Source: Candidatus Treponema caballi (GTDB taxonomy: Bacteria > Spirochaetota > Spirochaetia > Treponematales > Treponemataceae). From it: a stretch of 55,018 nucleotides of DNA. The stretch's first letter is position 1; every line of letters starts with the position of its first letter. Below are positions 17,215 through 26,018 of the stretch, in pieces. The position numbers were made by a program, and so were the translations under genes. The notes beneath the pieces were generated by a model, which saw only the letters and a program-made list of their open reading frames with translations, did not search any database and was not told the origin of the DNA. Location of the stretch: NCBI GenBank assembly GCA_018066285.1, contig JAGHRS010000032.1:1-55018 (forward strand). The letters run 5' to 3'.

Positions 17215-19818
17215 ATGAAACACATTTCCCTTTCAGGTTCATGGAACCTTACCGCGCTTTCTGCAGACGAACTGCCAGAAGCCCTTTCATCAGCCAAAAA
17301 CGGTCCGCTTTTTACCGGCCTTACTCAGACAATTCCTGGAGACGTCCACACGACGCTTCTTGAAAACAGCATAATCCCCAATCCGTACTGGAAGAAGAAC
17401 GAACTCGATGTCCAGTGGGTCGGCCGCACCGACTGGTGCATGGAACGCACCATAAACGTACCGGCCAGTTTCCTTCAGGGCGAGCAGTTCATCTCGCTTG
17501 ACGGCGCTGACACGTTCGTCCGCGTCTTCATAAACGGAACTGAAGCAGGCTTATGCGACAACTTCTTCAGGGCCTGGCGCTTTCCGGTAACAGGACTGCT
17601 TCACGAAGGCGAAAACAGCATACGTCTTGTGTTCGAATCTTCAGAAAAACATGCCGTGGCCCGTGCTGCAAGCCTGCCATATGCCTACCCGTGCTCTGTG
17701 TACGACGTCTCGTCTCCTAACCGGAACCTCGTTAGAAAGCCGCAGTGTCATGCAGGCTGGGACTGGGGAATCTGCCTCATGGTTTCAGGCGTTTATAACT
17801 CAATTGAGCTTCAGCAGACCGCAACAGGATTTGTTGATTACATAAGGACGAATCTTGAACGCAACGGGGATGAGTGGACCGTCCGCACAACGACGACGTT
17901 CACCGCTGTAAGAAACGGCAACGTCACCTTCAAGACAACGCTCGCGGACCTGCTTCCAGAAGCGGCCACCACAACGGCTGCTGTCAGAAAGGGCGAGAAC
18001 ACCATAGAGCAGTCTTTCACCGTTAAAAACCCGGAACTGTGGTGGCCTGCGTGGTCTGATCCGGAAACTGAGGCCGCTGTTGCAGCCGGAAAGGAAGCGC
18101 TTCCCGCTGAGAATAAGCTCTATGCGCTCACTGTTTCAGCAGGCGGTTCATCAAAGACCGTAAACATTGCATTCCGCGAGCTTGAAATAGAAGCAAAAGA
18201 AGACTCTTACGGAAAATCATTCGTCATAAAAGTGAACGGCCGTGCCATCTACGCAAAGGGTTCCAACTGGATTCCGTGCGACGCGCTGCCCTCCCGCCAG
18301 ACTCAGGCACACTACGAAAACCTGCTTTCATCGCTGGTTAAGGCAAATGGCAACCTGATACGCGTCTGGGGCGGCGGCTTTTACGAAATTGACTTCTTCT
18401 ACGATTACTGCGACCGGCACGGCATCCTCGTATGGCAGGACTGCATGTTCGGCTGCTCAACATATCCGGCAGACGATGAGTTCCTTAAAAGCGTCCGCCT
18501 TGAAATCCGCCATCAGGTCCGCCGCCTCGAGCACCACGCATGTATTGCGCTCTGGTGCGGCAACAACGAAGACCTTGGCGCACTTACCTGGTACGAAGAG
18601 TCAAAGAACAGCCGCGACCGCTACGTCATCGACTATGACCGCCTGAACGAACAGACTGTCGGCGATGAAATCAAGAAGAATGACCCGGAACGCTGCTGGT
18701 GGCCAAGTTCTCCATCCGCTGGTCCGAACGATTTCTCCGACAACTGGCATGCAGATGGCCGCGGCGATATGCATTACTGGGTTGTCTGGCACGAAAAGAA
18801 ACCGTTTGAGGCGTACTACGACATTACACCGCGCTTCGTCTCGGAATTCGGCTATCAGTCTCTCCCGGACTTCGGCGAGACCGCTTCCTTCACCGATTCT
18901 TCCCAGTGGAACATCACAAGCCCGGACATGGAGTTCCATCAGCGTTCTCCTGGCGGAAACTCAATAATCTTCGAAAACTTCGCACGGTACTTCCGCGTTC
19001 CGGGCACATTCCAGCACACGCTGTACCTGAGCCAGGTCCAGCAGGCGCTCGCCATTCAGACAGCAGTTACGTACTGGCGTTCATTAAAGCCAGTCTGCTG
19101 GGGTTCCGTCATCTGGCAGCTCGACAATCTCTGGCCGGTCGCATCATGGTCTTCCCTTGAATATTCCGGCAAATGGAAGCTTCTGCACTACAGCATGAGA
19201 CACTTCTTCGCGCCCGTTGCTGCGTTCCTGTTCAAGAAAAACGACACTGTGTTCTGCTACCTGCTGAACGATACCGCTTCCACCGTACCAGTAAAGCTCA
19301 CGGTCTCTTACTATGACTTCGCTGGCAACAAGGCCGCAGACAGCATTACACTTGAAACCAAACTTGCTCCTGATTCAAGTACAAAAGCATGTGAACTGCC
19401 CTGTTATGCACTGCCCGTCAAAGCAGATTCCGCCTTCATGTATGCAACGCTTGAATGGGGTGCAGGCTCACGCTCAGAGAGCACGCTTTTCCTGACAGAA
19501 CCTAAGCGTTGTGCACTTCAGAAAGCAGGTATTTCATACGAAGTCGCCGAAACTGCTGACGGATTTGACATTACGCTTTCATCAGAGGCGCCCGCGTTCT
19601 ATACGCAGCTTGATGCCGGTACCATCCCGGGTGTTTTCAGCGAAAACTTCCTGACTCTGCTTCCAGGCGAGAAACGCACCGTGCACTTTGCATGGGAAAA
19701 GCGAGAAGACTGGACGACTGCGGGATTACCGGACACGCGCAAGGTTACTCCAAGAAAGCCCTCTCTCACCAGTTTCAAGAAAGCGCTTTCCGTTCAGTGC
19801 CTGAACGATTTGTGGTAA
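17215..19818 (+). CDS. Beta-mannosidase, glycoside hydrolase family 2
   Basis: 867 aa, the standard length for GH2 beta-mannosidases. N-terminal sugar-binding jelly roll (LSGSWNLTA; IPGDVHTTLLENSIIPNPYW), then CHAGWDWG and the TIM barrel. Catalytic acid/base Glu is in IALWCGNNE, with nucleophile Glu in FVSEFGYQS; LIRVWGGGFYE is also typical. It removes terminal beta-mannose from manno-oligosaccharides. There is no signal peptide, so it acts on imported sugars. Its start has no ribosome site but follows a TATAAT by 8 nt. The sugar ABC transporter operon runs toward it, and a terminator for that operon follows its stop. Confidence 0.96.
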   Translation: MKHISLSGSWNLTALSADELPEALSSAKNGPLFTGLTQTIPGDVHTTLLENSIIPNPYWKKNELDVQWVGRTDWCMERTINVPASFLQGEQFISLDGADTFVRVFINGTEAGLCDNFFRAWRFPVTGLLHEGENSIRLVFESSEKHAVARAASLPYAYPCSVYDVSSPNRNLVRKPQCHAGWDWGICLMVSGVYNSIELQQTATGFVDYIRTNLERNGDEWTVRTTTTFTAVRNGNVTFKTTLADLLPEAATTTAAVRKGENTIEQSFTVKNPELWWPAWSDPETEAAVAAGKEALPAENKLYALTVSAGGSSKTVNIAFRELEIEAKEDSYGKSFVIKVNGRAIYAKGSNWIPCDALPSRQTQAHYENLLSSLVKANGNLIRVWGGGFYEIDFFYDYCDRHGILVWQDCMFGCSTYPADDEFLKSVRLEIRHQVRRLEHHACIALWCGNNEDLGALTWYEESKNSRDRYVIDYDRLNEQTVGDEIKKNDPERCWWPSSPSAGPNDFSDNWHADGRGDMHYWVVWHEKKPFEAYYDITPRFVSEFGYQSLPDFGETASFTDSSQWNITSPDMEFHQRSPGGNSIIFENFARYFRVPGTFQHTLYLSQVQQALAIQTAVTYWRSLKPVCWGSVIWQLDNLWPVASWSSLEYSGKWKLLHYSMRHFFAPVAAFLFKKNDTVFCYLLNDTASTVPVKLTVSYYDFAGNKAADSITLETKLAPDSSTKACELPCYALPVKADSAFMYATLEWGAGSRSESTLFLTEPKRCALQKAGISYEVAETADGFDITLSSEAPAFYTQLDAGTIPGVFSENFLTLLPGEKRTVHFAWEKREDWTTAGLPDTRKVTPRKPSLTSFKKALSVQCLNDLW

Positions 19819-19822
19819 GGAC

Positions 19823-19857
19823 AAAAAAAGGGCTGGTTGAACAACGTTCAATCAGCC
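19823..19857 (-). terminator. Rho-independent terminator of the sugar ABC operon
   Basis: Minus-strand stem GGCTGATTGAAC/GTTCAACCAGCC (12 bp, one G-T pair) with a 3-nt loop, then seven U. It lies 107 bp beyond the permease stop. A second perfect palindrome, CGGAAAGCGG/CCGCTTTCCG (19908-19938), lies between stop and terminator and may protect the 3' end. Confidence 0.85.
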
Positions 19858-19963
19858 AGCAAGGGAGAAAAACGAAAATATTGTGCTCAGGCTTTCACCT
19901 GTGCTATCGGAAAGCGGCTCGTTAAACACCGCTTTCCGAGGTTACCTGATGGAAATGGTTCGG

Positions 19964-21148
19964 TTATTCCTTGATTGCACCACCGGCAACACCTTCTGCC
20001 AGGTTCTTCTGGAAGATGAAGTACACGATAAGTACAGGTATTGTTGCTATAACGAGAGCTGCAATCTGCCATCCGAGCTGAACACCCGTACGGCTTGAGA
20101 ATGAGAAGACACCAACCGGCAGTGACTTCGTACTTTCTTTTGATGCCATAACCAGAACGAGAAGGAACTCGTTCCAGATTCCAAGAGCTGTCATGATACT
20201 GATTGTAACAATAACAGGAACAGTCATAGGAACGATGATGGCAAGGAATGTTCTGAACGGTGTAGCACCGTCAATATATGCTGATTCAACTAGTGAATCC
20301 GGCAGACCCTTGATGTAGGTTGATGACAGCATGACAGCCATTGGAAGACCGAATGCTGTGTAAACCAGGATGATACCGATATGAGTATCAGTAAGTCCAA
20401 CCTTCGTCAAAAGCAGGAACAGCGGAACAATCAGCTGGTTGATATCAAGCAGGTATCCAAGTCCAATAAGCGCAGCAATGAATGCAGAAGCCTTCTTGAA
20501 CTTGAACTTTGTTGTTCCGTAACCAAGCATAAGACCAAGGATGACAACAAGGAACGTAGAAACAACGGTATAAACAATACTGTTGATGAATCCCTTTCCA
20601 AGTTCACCGCGTACCCATGCAGAAGCATAGTTCCACCAGATTGTCTTCCAGTGAATCTTTGACTGAATGTTCTTTGGCAGCTCTTTTCCGTTAATCTGTT
20701 TGCCTTCCTGAACTGTCTTAAACTGAGTTCCATCAGAAAGAAGGAAATCATCAGGAATGTCATCACGGATAATGTAGTGACAGAGAATCTTTCTGCGTCC
20801 ACCAACTGAATCGTGCTCAAGAATGATGATTGCATTATTGATTTCTTCACGCTTCTTTGTTGAAGTAATTCCAAGGGATTCAAGAAGTCCATCCGGATAT
20901 ACCATGTTTGTCTGAGGAGCTACAACATTGTATGTTGCTTCAGTTCCATGAAACAAATCATGTGGCAGAGAATAAATATCAAGAACAAGTTCCTCATTTG
21001 TCTTGAATGATGAATAGGCCATCCAGATTAGAGGGATAACAGTAATAACTGTCCAAAGAATGAATACAAAATATGAAATCGGTTTTGCAAGATGCTTACT
21101 GAAGAAACTGGTCTTCGGAGCATCCATCTGATTATTCTGGTCAGACAT
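19964..21148 (-). CDS. Sugar ABC transporter permease, MalG type
   Basis: 394 aa from the ATG at 21148 (MSDQNNQ), chosen because GGGAGGA precedes it and it starts 1 bp after the previous stop. Six membrane helices are visible. The EAA-type loop that binds the ATPase reads ESAYIDGATPFRTFLAIIVPM. An insert of about 110 residues after helix 1 is larger than in typical MalG proteins and probably forms an external domain. Third gene of binding protein-permease-permease. No ATPase gene is present; a shared MsmK/UgpC-type ATPase elsewhere is expected. The regulator and operator context point to cellobiose or cello-oligosaccharides. Confidence 0.92.
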   Translation of the reverse strand: MSDQNNQMDAPKTSFFSKHLAKPISYFVFILWTVITVIPLIWMAYSSFKTNEELVLDIYSLPHDLFHGTEATYNVVAPQTNMVYPDGLLESLGITSTKKREEINNAIIILEHDSVGGRRKILCHYIIRDDIPDDFLLSDGTQFKTVQEGKQINGKELPKNIQSKIHWKTIWWNYASAWVRGELGKGFINSIVYTVVSTFLVVILGLMLGYGTTKFKFKKASAFIAALIGLGYLLDINQLIVPLFLLLTKVGLTDTHIGIILVYTAFGLPMAVMLSSTYIKGLPDSLVESAYIDGATPFRTFLAIIVPMTVPVIVTISIMTALGIWNEFLLVLVMASKESTKSLPVGVFSFSSRTGVQLGWQIAALVIATIPVLIVYFIFQKNLAEGVAGGAIKE

Positions 21149-21149
21149 A

Positions 21150-22097
21150 TCAGTATTCCTCCCCTGTTCCAAGCTTGTCACCTACCCAGTTACTGAATGA
21201 AATGAGCAGGACAGAAATAAGAACAACAATGTTGGATATTGTTGCACCGTAAGCAAAACGCTGCGGGTCTTTTGCATTGTTGAATGCAACGCGGTACATA
21301 TAGATAGGAAGAACTTCAGTATTGATACGCTGTTTTCCTTCCGGAGCGAGAGCATAAATAAGCGAGAAACCCTTGAGAGAACCGGCGATTGCAAGGATGC
21401 AGGATGTAAGGATGGCACCTGCAAGCAGCGGGATTGTAATACGGCAGAAAATCTGGAACTCAGAAGCTCCGTCAATCTTTGCAGCCTCGAACATACTCTC
21501 GTTAATCTTCTGAAGGTTTGCAAGGAAGATAATCATATAGAAGCCGGTGTACATCCAGATAAGGGCGACACCAATCGGGAACATCGCCTTTCCCGGTTCC
21601 ATCATCATGGTAAACTGGGCTTTAGGATCATCTTTGAAATACTGGATCAGACGAGATACAGGGCCGTCAATCATGAACAGCATACGCCACATGATACCGA
21701 TAACGATTGTCGAAAGGAACTGTGGCAGGAATACCATTGACTGGAAGAATGTAGCACCCTTTACCTGCTTTCTGTACAGGATGAACGCAAGGGCGAAACC
21801 AATTGGAATCTGTCCGAAAACAGAAACCGCAACAACAATCATGTTGTTTTTGAAAGCATACCAGAACTCAGGAATATCAGAGTTTGGATCAACGATACCC
21901 TTATTCATGGTCAGTACTTTTATATAGTTAGCAAGTCCCTGAAAAGTTACGGGCTTGGTCATATTCGGATTGTAATCTGTAAAACTCAGGAATACTGAAT
22001 AGCAGATTGGATATGCAATAATGAATAAATAAATTAAAAGACCAGGTGCAATAAACCCGATAAAAGTCAACAATTCTCTTCTATCTGTTTTTTTCAC
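21150..22097 (-). CDS. Sugar ABC transporter permease, MalF type
   Basis: 315 aa with six membrane helices and the EAA loop ESMFEAAKIDGASEFQIFCRITIPLL, which docks the ATPase. Start is GTG at 22097 with GAGG 8 nt upstream. A two-codon frame, ATG-AAG-TGA, sits between: its ATG is only 3 nt from GAGG and its TGA overlaps the GTG start, so it could tune initiation. Spacing favours GTG for the real protein. Lies between the binding protein (with a hairpin terminator in the gap) and the second permease. Confidence 0.92.
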   Translation of the reverse strand: MKKTDRRELLTFIGFIAPGLLIYLFIIAYPICYSVFLSFTDYNPNMTKPVTFQGLANYIKVLTMNKGIVDPNSDIPEFWYAFKNNMIVVAVSVFGQIPIGFALAFILYRKQVKGATFFQSMVFLPQFLSTIVIGIMWRMLFMIDGPVSRLIQYFKDDPKAQFTMMMEPGKAMFPIGVALIWMYTGFYMIIFLANLQKINESMFEAAKIDGASEFQIFCRITIPLLAGAILTSCILAIAGSLKGFSLIYALAPEGKQRINTEVLPIYMYRVAFNNAKDPQRFAYGATISNIVVLISVLLISFSNWVGDKLGTGEEY

Positions 22098-22121
22098 TTC
22101 ATTTTCCTCTGTCTTGGCTAG

Positions 22122-22150
22122 AAAAAAGGGAGGACTTTCATCCTCCCTTC
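22122..22150 (-). terminator. Intra-operon hairpin with U-tract after the binding-protein gene
   Basis: Minus-strand AAGGGAGGA/TCCTCCCTT (9 bp, 6-nt loop) followed by six U, between binding protein and permease. Partial termination here would give more binding protein than permease, a common arrangement in ABC operons. Confidence 0.85.
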
Positions 22151-22207
22151 CATGTGCTGGCGGGATTTACGACAAAGTTGGAATAAACCCCGTCAGACTC
22201 AGATTAA

Positions 22208-23506
22208 TTACTGAGCATCGAATGCTTTCTGAACAGCAGCAGCAAGTCCTGCAGCTGTCTGCTTGCCCATTACGATGTCCTGCATACCTGCGTTGAGTGC
22301 GTCGTTAGCAGCACCTTGCAGGTAAGAGTCAATAACGTAGCATGATGGGTAAGCACCGAGTGATGCCTTCTCAGCAATGAGCGGATCCATTCCGTCTGGA
22401 GTCTTGAAGTTCTTGAGGATTGGAGCAGAGATACCACCGTCCTGGAGGCGCTGGATTGTCTCCTCTTCTGAGAAGTAGTAAGCCATCCATCTCTTTGCAG
22501 CTTCGAGAACCTTAGGATCTGAAGCGCCCTTCTTTGTGATACCATAACCAACCTGCCATGCACCAGCCAGTGAACCAGCGCAAGCTGCCTTTTCACCAGG
22601 TACTGTTGGAATAGTAATCAGCTTGATATCCTTTGAGAGATTGCCGTAGTTAGACTCACCGAAGCCCCACTGACCATCAATGTACATCAGGTACTTGCCC
22701 TGTGCGAAGTTTGACTTACCTGTTCCATCGTCTGTGAGAGCTGCATCTGGAGTAAGGATGCCATCAGCAACCCACTGTGCCAGAACGTCGAGAGCTGCTA
22801 CGAAGTCTGGGTCTGTGAACTTAACCTTCTTGTTGCAAGCATCTTCAATCCATGTTGGGTTTCCTGTTGTGCGAGGAATGATACCTGACATAACGCATGA
22901 ACCCCAAACCCAAGCATCAGCACCGTGTGTTGACAGACATACATAGCCGTTGTCAGCGCAGAGCTTTGCGAGAGCCTTGAAATCTTCGTATGTTGTTGGG
23001 AGCTTTCCACCGATCTCGTTGAGGATCTGCATGTTAACACCAACTACTGTACAGAAGTTAGATCCACCAAGTGGGAGGTATGGGCGGTTACCGTTTCCAA
23101 AGAAGTCTGGAATCAGGTTAACATCAATGTTTGATGGATAGTATGGAGTGTTATCAATCTGCTGACCAGCTTCCTGCCACTCAGCACCCCAACGTGCATC
23201 AGCACCCATGTAAGCGATATCTGGAACATCGCCAGCAGCAAGGCGTGAAACTGCCTTCTGATGATAAGCTTCATCATAGAGCATTTCATAGTTAATCTTG
23301 ATGTCTGGGTTCTCAGCCTGGAACTCATCACAGATTCTCTTGAATGTCTGTCCTTCAGCGTTTGAGTTGTCACCATAAGCAAAAATGTTAAGTGTTACAA
23401 CATCAGAAGCAGAAGCCTTTGTGTCTTTCTTTCCGCCGGCGAATACCATTGAGAATGCTAATACAGCAAACAGGCAAACCAGCACTACTTTCTTAGAAAG
23501 TTTCAT
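22208..23506 (-). CDS. Extracellular sugar-binding protein of ABC transporter
   Basis: 432 aa. Signal peptide MKLSKKVVLVCLFAVLAFSMVFA followed by GGKKDTK, without a lipobox cysteine; many treponemal binding proteins look like this. The rest fits the family 1 solute-binding fold (ITIPTVPGEK; LAGAWQVGYGITKKG; RWMAYYFSEEETIQRLQDGG). It captures an oligosaccharide in the periplasm for the two permeases downstream. GGAGG-like sequence precedes the ATG. A palindromic operator overlapping its promoter and the adjacent ROK repressor suggest sugar induction. Cellobiose is the most likely ligand because the cellobiose phosphorylase gene has the same operator. Confidence 0.93.
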   Translation of the reverse strand: MKLSKKVVLVCLFAVLAFSMVFAGGKKDTKASASDVVTLNIFAYGDNSNAEGQTFKRICDEFQAENPDIKINYEMLYDEAYHQKAVSRLAAGDVPDIAYMGADARWGAEWQEAGQQIDNTPYYPSNIDVNLIPDFFGNGNRPYLPLGGSNFCTVVGVNMQILNEIGGKLPTTYEDFKALAKLCADNGYVCLSTHGADAWVWGSCVMSGIIPRTTGNPTWIEDACNKKVKFTDPDFVAALDVLAQWVADGILTPDAALTDDGTGKSNFAQGKYLMYIDGQWGFGESNYGNLSKDIKLITIPTVPGEKAACAGSLAGAWQVGYGITKKGASDPKVLEAAKRWMAYYFSEEETIQRLQDGGISAPILKNFKTPDGMDPLIAEKASLGAYPSCYVIDSYLQGAANDALNAGMQDIVMGKQTAAGLAAAVQKAFDAQ

Positions 23507-23573
23507 AATTTTTTCTCCTCCTATTGAGAATTATATCTTTTCCGGCTATCACCCGGTAAAAGCCACTTATAAT

Positions 23574-23602
23574 AGTTAGTTGATTATTTATTTCAACTAA
23601 CT
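23574..23602 (-). promoter_or_regulatory. ROK-type operator and promoter of the sugar ABC operon
   Basis: Perfect inverted repeat AGTTAGTTGA (23574-23583), 9-nt spacer, TCAACTAACT (23593-23602). On the minus strand it contains TTGAAA (-35), a 16-nt spacer and TATTAT (-10, just after the palindrome), so a bound repressor would block RNA polymerase. The sequence resembles known XylR/ROK operators (TTAGTTTG...CAAACTAA). Confidence 0.75.
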
Positions 23603-23659
23603 CAAGAATATCATCACTTTTTTATTCTGTAAAGTCTTTTTTTTTAAAAACTGACTTTT

Positions 23660-24841
23660 TTAAACTCCATGATTTTTAACTGACGAAAGATACTCCAGAA
23701 TTGAAGGACCTTTTTCTGACGGAGTAGAAAGGCTTGGCAGTGAAAACAGCTGTTCAATGAACATAGCCGCTGCACCATAGGCAACCGCAAGGCTGTGGAA
23801 AGAAGAGAAGCGGACTTCAAACTCTTTCTTAGGCTCATACGGCCACTGATACACAACCCTTTCATTTATAAGTGATTCAAGTTTTCTTGCATATTTCTGA
23901 TCAAGACCGCCCAGATAGACGACCTGAAGATTCAGCGTATTTACGAGGAACGCGACATGCTGGGCCAGCTCGTTAAGCAGGTACAGAATCTCGTCATTAT
24001 CAGTCATTGTGGAAGCAAGGCTGTCCTCGCCACTGAAGAACTGGCCCTGGTTTCCTTCTTCCCAGAGAAGTGAACGGAACTCACCGGCAGAGCATTCAGG
24101 GCCTTTGTACATACGGCCGTTGATGACGAGTCCCATACCGACTGACAGATTCTTCTTTGAGCGTTCCATAGGCTTAAGAACACGGTATTCAGTCAGAACA
24201 AACAGCATATGCTTGGCAAAATCATCATCAGCAGCAAGCAATTCACCATAACAGCAGCAGCGTGCATCGTTCTCTACTGAAATCGGGATATCTGTATAGG
24301 AAGAAACAGTCTTTACAAAATCAAAATGCTCAGGAATCATGAGCGGAACAGAGCACTCAACAGCACCGCGGTCGGAATTGACAAGTCCCGGAAGTCCGAC
24401 GCCTATACCAATCATGGTAACGCCCATGGTCAAAGCTTCGTAAGCAATCATCTTGTATGCTTTCTGGAACACACCTTCTACACGCAATTCCTTGTACTGC
24501 TCAGGATTAATAACTTCCTGATGCTGAAAAAGGATATGTCCGTGCAAATCAAGCAGACAGCAGACGAAGCGTTCCGGGTTAATCTCAATACCGCCGACGC
24601 AGGCAAAAGTAGGTGTAATTTCAAGGAATATCGGCTTTCTTCCACCCTGCGGACCTGTAACGCCCTGGGCGACTTCATGGATAATGCCTATTTCATTAAG
24701 GGAAGCAACAATCTTTGTTACGGTAGATTTATCAACTCCAAGGGTATTGGCAATTTCAACGCGGCTGATACCCTTCTGTTTCCAGATAAGGCGTAAAATA
24801 CGAGAAACATTTATATCTGACAGCGAGTTGATTGATTTCAT
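23660..24841 (-). CDS. ROK family transcriptional repressor (XylR/NagC-like)
   Basis: 393 aa from the ATG at 24841 (MKSINSL); an in-frame ATG 39 nt upstream would lie above the transcription start predicted here. N-terminal winged helix (VSRILRLIWKQKGISRVEIANTLGVDKSTVTKIVASL), then the ROK sugar-kinase-like domain (GIGVGLPGLVNSDRGAVE; SVENDARCCCYGE). The usual ROK zinc-binding CxCGxxGC motif is not evident, so ligand binding may differ. It probably represses the adjacent ABC operon and cellobiose phosphorylase through the shared palindromes. It stands alone, divergent from neither neighbour, with its own strong promoter. Confidence 0.9.
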   Translation of the reverse strand: MKSINSLSDINVSRILRLIWKQKGISRVEIANTLGVDKSTVTKIVASLNEIGIIHEVAQGVTGPQGGRKPIFLEITPTFACVGGIEINPERFVCCLLDLHGHILFQHQEVINPEQYKELRVEGVFQKAYKMIAYEALTMGVTMIGIGVGLPGLVNSDRGAVECSVPLMIPEHFDFVKTVSSYTDIPISVENDARCCCYGELLAADDDFAKHMLFVLTEYRVLKPMERSKKNLSVGMGLVINGRMYKGPECSAGEFRSLLWEEGNQGQFFSGEDSLASTMTDNDEILYLLNELAQHVAFLVNTLNLQVVYLGGLDQKYARKLESLINERVVYQWPYEPKKEFEVRFSSFHSLAVAYGAAAMFIEQLFSLPSLSTPSEKGPSILEYLSSVKNHGV

Positions 24842-24851
24842 CTTCCAACTA

Positions 24852-24880
24852 AGCATAAACGCAAACGTTTTTTTTTGCAA
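24852..24880 (-). promoter_or_regulatory. Promoter of the ROK repressor gene
   Basis: TTGCAA (24880-24875), 17-nt spacer, TATGCT (24857-24852), 10 nt before the ATG. The spacer contains AAACGTTT, a palindrome like LacI-family half-sites, which could be an operator. Confidence 0.6.
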
Positions 24881-24994
24881 GCAGTTTTTTCAACGTTCCG
24901 CTTTCCCCCGCGCTACCGCATGTAAAAGCCGACAAATTCACGCGTGAAACTGACAACGCACTGCACGTATAGCTTGAAAAACGGAAGATAATCT

Positions 24995-25130
24995 CGAGCA
25001 GGTGAGAAGCCCGTAGCGGGTGGCGAGACTGCGAAGCCTCGACGCGAGCACGGCACAGCCGTGCGAGTCGTATACCATATAAACGCAGCGAGCAGGCTCG
25101 ACGCCCGCGTAAGGGCTTCTCACCTGCTCG
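24995..25130 (+). repeat. Family-L long-arm palindromic element
   Basis: Perfect 18-bp arms CGAGCAGGTGAGAAGCCC (24995-25012) and its complement (25113-25130). Between them: GTAG after the left arm, CTGCGAAGCCTCG (25029-25041), hairpin GCACGGC/GCCGTGC (25048-25064), CAGCGAGCAGG (25086-25096). The same core parts in the same order, with wholly different arms, occur in the opposite orientation at 31394-31512. No gene; it fills the gap between nagB and the ROK gene. Confidence 0.75.
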
Positions 25131-25160
25131 TTCTTTGTCTTACAGTTTTTCTAACTGAAA

Positions 25161-25964
25161 TTACAGTGCGTTGTCGAAGTTGTTCTTCTCGATGTCTTTG
25201 AAGTACTTCACAGTTCCTACGCGGAGTTCATCTATTGCATCATCATCACAGACGATAACTGCATTCTCATGCATCTGCAGTGCGCTTACCGTCCACATCT
25301 GAGTAATACCTTCCTCTACAGCGTGCTTCAGGGCAACTGCCTTGTTGTGTCCGGTAATCAGAATCATGACTTCAGCAGAATCTGTGATGGTTCCAACGCC
25401 GACTGTCAGCGCTGTTGTCGGAACTTTCTTCACATCACCGTCGAAGAAACGTGAGTTCACGATGATGGTGTCCTGGGTAAGGCTTGCCTGGCGTGTGCGT
25501 GAAGCGAGTGATGAACCCGGCTCATTGAAAGCGATGTGTCCGTCACAGCCGACACCACCCATGAACAGGTTGATGCCGCCAGCTGCAGCGATTGCCTTTT
25601 CATAAGCGGCACACTCAGCTTCAAGGTCTTTTGCCATGCCGTTCAGAATGTGGACATTTTCTTTCTTGATATCGATGTGGCTGAAGAAGTTATCCCACAT
25701 GAAGCGGTGATAGCTCTGCGGATGATTCTCATCAAGGCCGACATACTCATCCATATTGAAGGTAATGACGTTCTGGAATGAAACTTTTCCTGCCTTGTTG
25801 AGCTTGATAAGCTCACGATAGACACCAAGCGGAGTTGAACCCGTAGGAAGACCTAAAACGAACGGTTTATCAGGAGAAGGACAAAAAGCTTTAATTCTCT
25901 GCGCAATGTGGTTTGCGGCCCAAATGGAACAGGCATCATAGTCTGGTCTTACAATTACTCTCAT
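25161..25964 (-). CDS. nagB: Glucosamine-6-phosphate deaminase
   Basis: 267 aa, normal length. Converts glucosamine-6-phosphate to fructose-6-phosphate and ammonia. Recognised by [25 protein letters not shown] (catalytic Asp), [17 protein letters not shown] and the C-terminal half of the sugar-phosphate isomerase fold. AGGAG precedes the ATG. It lies 54 bp downstream of nagA in the same direction, so the pair forms a GlcNAc catabolic operon. GlcNAc could come from chitin or peptidoglycan turnover. No uptake gene for GlcNAc is adjacent. Confidence 0.97.
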   Translation of the reverse strand: MRVIVRPDYDACSIWAANHIAQRIKAFCPSPDKPFVLGLPTGSTPLGVYRELIKLNKAGKVSFQNVITFNMDEYVGLDENHPQSYHRFMWDNFFSHIDIKKENVHILNGMAKDLEAECAAYEKAIAAAGGINLFMGGVGCDGHIAFNEPGSSLASRTRQASLTQDTIIVNSRFFDGDVKKVPTTALTVGVGTITDSAEVMILITGHNKAVALKHAVEEGITQMWTVSALQMHENAVIVCDDDAIDELRVGTVKYFKDIEKNNFDNAL

Positions 25965-26018
25965 ATTTCTTCTCCTTAAACCCTGCTTTTTTCAAGCAAA
26001 GGCCCCTGTTTTTCAGAG

